Part shown: piece after piece, positions 5,832-9,959 of the stretch
Position numbering within the stretch: position 1 is the first letter of the stretch
Layout of the letters: every line of letters begins with the position of its first letter
NCBI GenBank assembly: GCA_028290225.1
Contig: JAQGKH010000163.1
Coordinates: 1-9,959 of the forward strand
Length of the DNA: 9,959 nucleotides
Direction of reading: 5' to 3'
From: Devosia sp.
GTDB lineage: Bacteria > Pseudomonadota > Alphaproteobacteria > Rhizobiales > Devosiaceae
The notes under the pieces: model-generated
The model's input: the letters and a program-made list of their open reading frames with translations, nothing else
Told to the model about the DNA's origin: nothing
The model's database searches: none
Program-made: the position numbers and the translations under genes

Positions 5832-6854
5832 TTAAGCAAGGGCTGCCTGGCGGGACCTTTCTTCGGCAAGCTTTGCAGCCAGCATAAGGGCACTCACAAG
5901 CGCGCCGGGACGGGCGACACCTTGTCCGACGATATCGAAGGCTGTGCCATGAGATGGCGTCGTGAACACGGTTTTCAGCCCCGCCGTCACCGTGACGCCG
6001 CGATTGAAGCCCTTCAGCTTGGTCGCGATCTGGCCCTGGTCATGATACATGGCCACCACGCTGTCGAACTCGCCGGCGAAGGCGCGCACGTAAATTGTGT
6101 CAGCCGGAAATGGTCCGGAAGCGTTGATGCCGCTGGCTTTCACCTTGTCGACGGTCGGACGGATCAATTCGATCTCGTCGCGCCCAAATAGACCATTTTC
6201 GCCGGCATGGGGGTTCAGCGCCGCTACGGCGATGCGTGGGCTGGCAAAACCGGCGCGACGCAGCATGGTATCGACCAGGGTGATAGCGTCGGTGATGCTC
6301 TCTTCATTGATCTGGTCCAGAGCTTCACGCAGCGAGGAATGACCGGTTACGCGGCTCATCCATTGGTTATCCAGCACGTTCATTTCCGAGAAATAACTGG
6401 TGTGGCCCAGCAGGTGGGCAAACATCTTGTGCTCGTCGGCGAATTTCCAGCCGCCATCGAACATGGCGCGCTTGTTGAGCGGCGCGAAGGTGATGCCATC
6501 GACCTTGCCGGCCTTGGCCAACTCAATTGCAGCTGCCAGCGTGTCGCCGATCAGCTTGCCGCTGAGCGAGCTGGCAATGCCGGGCGGCAGTTGTGCGGGA
6601 TCGGTATTACCAAGATCGATCAGCGGCACTGCCGCTGCGGACCAATCGGCATCTGCCAGACTGGCAATTTTCACATAGGGAAAGCTGACGCCTGCCTGCT
6701 TCATGCCCAGCTCGATGACGCGGACATCGCCAACCAGAACAATGCGGGCCGCCTTCTGTACCGCGCCATCCGCGAGCATCTTGGCCGTGATTTCGGGCCC
6801 AATGCCGGTGCAATCGCCAGCAACAAGAGCAATGATGGGGAGAGTAGTCGACAC
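5832..6854 (-). CDS. PdxA family dehydrogenase, probably catabolic PdxA2-type
   Basis: A 340-residue cytoplasmic NAD-dependent oxidoreductase of the PdxA (4-hydroxythreonine-4-phosphate dehydrogenase) family. It shows the N-terminal GDCTGIGPE (13-21), APLNKRAM (124-131), metal-site histidines H151 (GHTSYF), H172 (TGHSSLREA) and H271 (AMYHDQG), NPHAGE (214-219), FNRGVTVT (283-290) and HGTAFDIVG (302-310). PdxA enzymes oxidise and decarboxylate a phosphorylated hydroxy-acid using a divalent metal. Placement at the head of a carboxylate-transporter operon points to a catabolic paralogue rather than vitamin B6 synthesis. Candidate activities are those of PdxA2 (4-phospho-D-threonate or -erythronate) or TphB-like dihydrodiol dehydrogenases. 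No DUF1537 sugar-acid kinase or ring dioxygenase is present in the window to decide. The start is set at GTG 6854 because GGAGG lies 8 bases upstream and the family homology begins there; an ATG at 6917 would add 21 unrelated residues. It is divergent from the LysR gene. Confidence 0.88.
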   Translation of the reverse strand: MSTTLPIIALVAGDCTGIGPEITAKMLADGAVQKAARIVLVGDVRVIELGMKQAGVSFPYVKIASLADADWSAAAVPLIDLGNTDPAQLPPGIASSLSGKLIGDTLAAAIELAKAGKVDGITFAPLNKRAMFDGGWKFADEHKMFAHLLGHTSYFSEMNVLDNQWMSRVTGHSSLREALDQINEESITDAITLVDTMLRRAGFASPRIAVAALNPHAGENGLFGRDEIELIRPTVDKVKASGINASGPFPADTIYVRAFAGEFDSVVAMYHDQGQIATKLKGFNRGVTVTAGLKTVFTTPSHGTAFDIVGQGVARPGALVSALMLAAKLAEERSRQAALA

Positions 6855-6862
6855 GCCTAGAT

Positions 6863-6867
6863 CCTCC
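6863..6867 (-). promoter_or_regulatory. Shine-Dalgarno deciding the GTG start of the pdxA-like gene
   Basis: On the minus strand GGAGG is followed by 8 bases and then GTG at 6854. The upstream in-frame ATG at 6917 lacks a comparable site and would put this GGAGG inside the coding sequence. This supports the shorter 340-residue protein. Confidence 0.7.
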
Positions 6868-6903
6868 AGTAACCGGGGCCAGGAATGTCTCCCTTGCACC
6901 ATC

Positions 6904-6982
6904 TTGCGGCCGTTCAACGCGCCGTCCCTGCTGGGTTTATAGACAGGCAGTCGAAGTCATGAGACACTGTTTTCCGTATAAG
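6904..6982. promoter_or_regulatory. Divergent promoter/operator region, LysR gene and operon
   Basis: The 144-base gap between the two divergent starts contains several signals. On the plus strand TATAAG (6977-6982) is a possible -10 for the LysR gene. On the minus strand TATAAA (6941-6936) is a possible -10 for the operon, giving a leader of about 75 bases. Neither has a good -35, which fits activator-dependent transcription. TTGCGGCCGTTCAA (6904-6917) has dyad symmetry (TTG/CAA arms) and fits the T-N11-A form of LysR-family sites. ACACTGT (6964-6970) is a short palindrome between the two -10s. The assignments are inference from pattern only. Confidence 0.35.
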
Positions 6983-6998
6983 GTGATGCGGATTCAGC

Positions 6999-7940
6999 AT
7001 GAATGTACAGGTCGGCTGGCTAAAGGACTTCATCGCGGTGATGGACTCGGGCGGGTTCTCCAAGGCGGCCGAACGTCGCCATGTCACGCAGCCAGCAATC
7101 AGCCGGCATATCTTGGCACTTGAAACCTGGATCGGCACAAAGCTGTTTGAGCGTAGCACGCACTCCGTTGCCGCCACTCCGGCCGGCCTCGCGTTCAAGC
7201 CGATTGCCGAAGACATCTTGCAGCGGATTGAAACCGGCCGCGAAGTGGCACTCGAAACGGCCTTCTCGACAAGTGAATCGGTGCAGTTTGCCAGCACGCA
7301 TGCGCTGTCCCAAACCTTCTTTCCCAAATGGATCAAACGTGTCCAAAGCGAGGAAGATGGACTGGTGGTGCAGTTGTTTGCGGCCAATCTGGCCATCTGC
7401 GAGCGGATGCTGGTGGATGGCGAGGTGCAGTTCCTTCTGGCTTACAGCCACCGCGGAATGGCGGAGCGGACACTGACCAACCGCTTCCAGTCCCTTACCT
7501 TGGGCGAGGAACTGGTTGTGCCGGTCAGTGCCCCGATGGAGCCAGGAGGAACGCGGCCGCGCTTCCAACTTCCCGGATCGGCGGAGTCGCCCTTGGCCCA
7601 CCTGACCTATCACCCGGGCTCGGGCCTCGGCCGGATCACGGGGCATCATCTTGCAACCTTGCCCGATCCCCCCGAGCTGACGCAGGCATTTGTCGGCCCG
7701 GCGACGCTTCTGGTCGAGATGGCGCGAGACGGACTTGGCATGACCTGGGCGCCAATGGTGCTCGTTGAGCAGGACCTAAAGGAGGGGCGGCTGGTCCGCG
7801 CCGGCGATTGCCGCTTCGACATTCCCATCGAAATAAAGCTGTTCCGGCCCAAAGCCAGACTGCGTTCCAGTGCGGAACGCTTCTGGGCACTAGCCAATCG
7901 CCAGTTCACGGCCGCCAAGCTCACGCATCCACCGTCTTGA
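6999..7940 (+). CDS. LysR-family transcriptional regulator, HypT/YjiE-like
   Basis: A 313-residue LysR-type regulator of normal length. The winged helix-turn-helix occupies about residues 4-62 (WLKDFIAVMDSGGFSKAAERRHVTQPAISRHILALE, then LFERS and ATPAG), followed by a linker helix to about 88 and an effector-binding domain from about residue 95. The WLKDF start, TQPAISRHI helix and the segment ASTHALSQTFFPKWIKR (98-114) resemble the HypT/YjiE branch of LysR proteins, best known for hypochlorite response in E. coli. Whether this one senses an oxidant or simply a carboxylate is unknown. It is transcribed away from the pdxA-tct operon across a shared 144-base gap, the usual arrangement for a LysR protein controlling its neighbour. 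The ATG start lacks a well-placed Shine-Dalgarno (AAGG is 15 bases away), suggesting weak translation. Confidence 0.93.
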   Translation: MNVQVGWLKDFIAVMDSGGFSKAAERRHVTQPAISRHILALETWIGTKLFERSTHSVAATPAGLAFKPIAEDILQRIETGREVALETAFSTSESVQFASTHALSQTFFPKWIKRVQSEEDGLVVQLFAANLAICERMLVDGEVQFLLAYSHRGMAERTLTNRFQSLTLGEELVVPVSAPMEPGGTRPRFQLPGSAESPLAHLTYHPGSGLGRITGHHLATLPDPPELTQAFVGPATLLVEMARDGLGMTWAPMVLVEQDLKEGRLVRAGDCRFDIPIEIKLFRPKARLRSSAERFWALANRQFTAAKLTHPPS

Positions 7941-8258
7941 GGGCAGTGTACGCCTCTCGTAACGCGCGCATTCCCAATTGGCGCCTCCAACGAGCTTAGA
8001 GTCTTGGGTTTGGTCTCAACCATATGCAGGCCTTGGTGCGTCGCCTACTCTGTTTTGGTGAACTGACCTGGCTGCAGCGGACGAGCAGCTCAACCTGTCA
8101 CGGCCCTGCCCTACGACTGGGCGGACGGCAGCCAACAGGAAATGGAACCAGACCGGCCAGTGTCCAGAATGGGCGAAGCTGCTGTTGGGCCAGCCTTCGG
8201 CTGACGGCCCCTTTGCGCTGAGATGGGCGCCTGGATGCAAGACCCAATAAACCAAGCG
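7941..8258. other. Intergenic region with inverted repeats, no credible gene
   Basis: 318 bases between the convergent ends of the LysR and LacI genes. Short open frames exist on both strands but have no recognisable domain, and none has a clear ribosome site. Inverted repeats seen: GGCTGC (8070-8075) with GCAGCC (8128-8133), CCAACAG (8132-8138) with CTGTTGG (8182-8188), and the hairpin CAGCC-TTC-GGCTG (8191-8203) nested in GGCC (8188-8191) and GGCC (8206-8209). The right-hand half reads like a dispersed non-coding repeat of the kind often mis-annotated as small hypothetical proteins in Alphaproteobacteria, but this cannot be shown from one copy. Confidence 0.45.
8188..8209. terminator. Possible bidirectional stem-loop between convergent genes
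   Basis: CAGCC (8191-8195) pairs with GGCTG (8199-8203) around TTC, with flanking GGCC/GGCC able to extend the stem across a small bulge. It lies between two convergent genes where a terminator is expected. Neither strand shows a proper T-run, so intrinsic termination is doubtful. Confidence 0.25.
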
Positions 8259-9263
8259 CTACTGAAGCGCACTTTCAGCCGGGCCGGTAGTCTTGCGGAT
8301 CACCAGGCTGGTATCGAGCACGTAGCGAACATCGCGGATGGCCTGGTTCTGGAGCATGTCCATCAGCAGGTTAAGGGCTGCCCTGCCGGCTTCGACCGAG
8401 CGATTGGATACCGTGGTCAGTGCGGGAAAGGTCGCCGCGCCCAACACGTCGTCGCACCCGACCACGGAGAAATCGTCGGGCACTGCGACGCCCTGCTCGG
8501 CCAGTTCAGCCAACATGCCCTGGGCTGTCAGGTCGTCAAAGGCGATAGCTGCCGTTGCCCCTGTGGCCAGGACGCTCGGGGTAACCTTGCGGCCAAATTC
8601 AAAGGCGGGGAATTCGTTGGATATCACGACCACTTCGAGCCCGAGCTTTCTGGCGGCCCGGCGCACGGCGCTGCGGCGCTGCTTGTTGGACCACGAGCCG
8701 TGCGGACCGCCGACATAAACCAGTTTCCGGTGCCCTAGCTCGGCAAGATGGGCCACGGCTTGCGCGACGCCGGTGGCGCTGTCGATCAACACGCGCGGAA
8801 TGCCCGGCACGTCGCGATTGATCAGAACCAGGGGTGCCCGCCCTGCATGCTCGATGATCTGCGCATCGCTAAGGCGCGAGGACACCAGCACAAAGCCTTC
8901 CACCTGCCCGCCAAAGCGACCGATCAGCTTGTCTTCCTGTTTGGGATTTTCGTCGGAATTGCCCAGGAACACGCAATAATCGGAACGGTCCGCTTCGGCC
9001 TGGGCGGCCCGGATCAACGGGGGAAAGAAGGGGTTGGCTACATCGGGCACGATCAGGGCAATATTGCCGTGCCGGCCGGTGCTCAGCGCCCGCGCCGTGT
9101 GGTTGGGCACATAGCCAAGCTCCTCGGCGGCGGCAAAGATCTTGCGCACCGTTTCCTCGCTGAGCATTTCGGGGCGAGTGAATGCCCGCGAAACACTGGA
9201 CTTGGTGACGCCAGCCGCAGCAGCGACCTGATTGATCGTGGGTCTGTTCTGGCGAGGCGGCAT
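8259..9263 (-). CDS. LacI-family transcriptional regulator
   Basis: A 334-residue repressor of the LacI/GalR family. The N-terminal helix-turn-helix is clear at about residues 9-28 (TINQVAAAAGVTKSSVSRAF). It is followed by the LSEETVRKIFAAAEELGYVPN helix (35-54) and the hinge helix region NHTARALSTGR (54-64). The periplasmic-binding-protein-like sensor domain starts at IALIVPDVANPFF and continues through VLINRD, LAELGHRKLVYVGG and FSVVGCDD. The start is placed at ATG 9261-9263 because the family homology begins there; an upstream in-frame ATG at 9368 would add 35 unrelated residues and run over the operator and promoter. The Shine-Dalgarno is weak (AGAG). It is divergent from the YieK-like gene and probably binds the 16-bp palindrome at 9337-9352, possibly repressing its own promoter as well. 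The ligand is not known; a sugar or sugar phosphate is likely from the neighbour. Confidence 0.93.
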   Translation of the reverse strand: MPPRQNRPTINQVAAAAGVTKSSVSRAFTRPEMLSEETVRKIFAAAEELGYVPNHTARALSTGRHGNIALIVPDVANPFFPPLIRAAQAEADRSDYCVFLGNSDENPKQEDKLIGRFGGQVEGFVLVSSRLSDAQIIEHAGRAPLVLINRDVPGIPRVLIDSATGVAQAVAHLAELGHRKLVYVGGPHGSWSNKQRRSAVRRAARKLGLEVVVISNEFPAFEFGRKVTPSVLATGATAAIAFDDLTAQGMLAELAEQGVAVPDDFSVVGCDDVLGAATFPALTTVSNRSVEAGRAALNLLMDMLQNQAIRDVRYVLDTSLVIRKTTGPAESALQ

Positions 9264-9314
9264 CGGCAAGGTCTCTGGCTGGCGCGCAGTGTCATGGCAT
9301 GGCGCAGGCCGCCA

Positions 9315-9342
9315 AGGATAGTCAAAGCCGCTTGACATGCAA
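9315..9342 (-). promoter_or_regulatory. Possible promoter of the LacI-family gene
   Basis: On the minus strand TTGCAT (9342-9337) is followed by a 16-base spacer and TATCCT (9320-9315). The -35 lies within the operator palindrome, so autoregulation is possible. Matches to consensus are only moderate. Confidence 0.3.
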
Positions 9343-9360
9343 CCGGTTGCATTAAATAGT
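9332..9360 (+). promoter_or_regulatory. Promoter of the YieK/NagB-like gene
   Basis: A perfect TTGACA -35 (9332-9337) is followed by a 17-base spacer and AATAGT (9355-9360), which matches 4 of 6 positions of the -10 consensus. Transcription would start near 9367, giving a leader of about 50 bases before the TTG start. The operator palindrome fills the spacer. Confidence 0.55.
9337..9352. promoter_or_regulatory. Perfect 16-bp palindromic operator for the LacI-family protein
   Basis: ATGCAACCGGTTGCAT is an exact palindrome with a central CpG, the form typical of LacI/GalR-family operators. It sits between the -35 and -10 of the divergent plus-strand promoter, 74 bases from the regulator's start codon. 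Binding there would block RNA polymerase. The palindrome is seen directly; its ownership by this regulator is inferred from position. Confidence 0.7.
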
Positions 9361-9403
9361 TCGGGCAAAACCGGGTGCTCGCATGGACCGCACGCCCGGA
9401 GCC

Positions 9404-9408
9404 GGAGG
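9404..9408 (+). promoter_or_regulatory. Shine-Dalgarno supporting a TTG start of the YieK-like gene
   Basis: GGAGG is followed by 7 bases and then TTG at 9416-9418, in frame with the family motifs. The alternative ATG at 9383, upstream, has no such site. Confidence 0.5.
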
Positions 9409-9415
9409 CCTTCCC

Positions 9416-9959
9416 TTGTCGATTGCTGCTTTTTCCCACTCCGCCACGACCCGCCAGGCCGGCCTGATGAGGGTTCGCAGTTTTGCCAGCAGAACGGCGA
9501 TGGGCGATGCAGCAGCCCAGGATATTGCCGCGGCCTTGCGCACCGCTCTCGCCGAACAGGCGCAGGTGCGCATGATCTTTGCAGCGGCGCCCAGCCAGTC
9601 GCAGATGCTGGCGGCGCTATGCGCCGCCCAAGGCATCGACTGGACGCGGGTCATTGCCTTTCATATGGACGAGTATATCGGGCTGGCTCCCGACGCCCCG
9701 GAGCGCTTTGCCCATTGGCTCGACACCAATTTGTTTGCGCGCCTGCGCTTTGCCCAGGTGCACCGCATTGTCCCCGGCCATGAACCCGAGGCGATTGCCC
9801 AAGCTTATGCCCATCTGCTGGCCGAAGCGCCGATCGACTTCGTCTGCCTCGGCATTGGCATGAATGGCCATATCGCCTTCAATGACCCGCCGGTGGCCGA
9901 TTTCGCCGATCCGCTCGACGTTAAGGTCGTCACGCTCGACGAGCAATGCCGACAGCAAC
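9416..9959 (+). CDS. Glucosamine-6-phosphate deaminase-like protein, YieK-type (3' end missing)
   Basis: The N-terminal 181 residues of a NagB/6-phosphogluconolactonase-superfamily protein; the frame is open to the window edge. Motifs: TAMGDAAA (27-34), FAAAPSQSQML (55-65, phosphate loop region), FHMDEYIGL (82-90, with the Asp-Glu pair of NagB enzymes), and LGIGMNGHIAFNDPPVADF (145-163). The wording of the last motif is that of the YieK-like branch. The aspartate of the NagB DGH motif is Asn150 and the following catalytic glutamate is Asp157, while His152 is kept. It probably acts on an amino-sugar phosphate, but true deaminase activity is not proven for this branch. A TTG start at 9416 is preferred: GGAGG (9404-9408) lies 7 bases upstream. 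The in-frame ATG at 9383 has no Shine-Dalgarno and would add 11 residues; ATG 9467 is also possible. It is under the LacI-operator promoter. Confidence 0.82.
   Translation, partial: MSIAAFSHSATTRQAGLMRVRSFASRTAMGDAAAQDIAAALRTALAEQAQVRMIFAAAPSQSQMLAALCAAQGIDWTRVIAFHMDEYIGLAPDAPERFAHWLDTNLFARLRFAQVHRIVPGHEPEAIAQAYAHLLAEAPIDFVCLGIGMNGHIAFNDPPVADFADPLDVKVVTLDEQCRQQ

Noticed and set aside
6855..6917. N-terminal extension of the pdxA-like gene to ATG 6917
   Set aside because: The extra 21 residues match nothing in the family, and a strong GGAGG sits 8 bases before the internal GTG at 6854.
8016..8255. 79-codon minus-strand frame between the LysR and LacI genes
   Set aside because: No start signal or domain; it is better explained as part of a non-coding repeat-like region.
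9264..9368. N-terminal extension of the LacI-family gene to ATG 9368
   Set aside because: It would cover the operator and divergent promoter and adds residues unlike LacI proteins, whose homology begins at 9263.

Overview
The window is GC-rich, with strongly G/C-biased third codon positions. It carries gene families typical of free-living Alphaproteobacteria of the Rhizobiales type: a tripartite tricarboxylate transporter, a PdxA paralogue, LysR and LacI regulators, and a YieK-type sugar-phosphate deaminase. A Devosia-like or related genus is a guess from general resemblance; nothing here fixes the genus.

Layout. (1) Bases 1-425 hold no convincing protein gene. They contain a tRNA-like block ending in CCA at 172, whose D-, anticodon- and T-arm hairpins fold but whose 5' acceptor strand is missing. 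It is followed by several small palindromes and hairpins. This looks like a decayed tRNA or the scar of an integration event. (2) Bases 426-6854, all on the minus strand, form a probable six-gene operon. In transcription order: pdxA-like dehydrogenase, tctC-like binding protein, tctB-like small membrane subunit, tctA-like large permease, isocitrate/isopropylmalate-type dehydrogenase, and an AbrB-family membrane protein. (3) A LysR-family regulator (6999-7940, plus strand) is divergent from this operon across 144 bases. (4) Bases 7941-8258 are an intergenic stretch with inverted repeats and no credible gene. (5) A LacI-family regulator (minus strand, 8259-9263) is divergent from a YieK/NagB-like gene (plus strand, starting about 9416 and cut by the window end). 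Between them lies a perfect 16-bp palindrome placed between plausible -35 and -10 elements.

How the genes work together. The large operon reads as a carboxylate uptake and oxidation module. TctC would capture an organic acid in the periplasm and TctAB would import it. The two NAD(P)-dependent dehydrogenases, both of the beta-decarboxylating type, would oxidise it or a derivative. AbrB adds a second membrane protein of uncertain role. The LysR protein is the likely local regulator. The substrate cannot be read from sequence; C4 hydroxy-acids (tartrate, malate, threonate or erythronate derivatives) are plausible. The tctC reading frame is flanked on its transcript by strong stem-loops, a layout that could raise the amount of binding protein relative to the permease. 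The right-hand LacI/YieK pair is a separate unit, probably for an amino-sugar or other sugar phosphate.

No transposase, CRISPR array, intact rRNA or intact tRNA was found. The best candidates for something new are the undefined substrate of the operon, the dehydrogenase with altered metal-site residues, the tctC-flanking hairpins and the tRNA-like scar.
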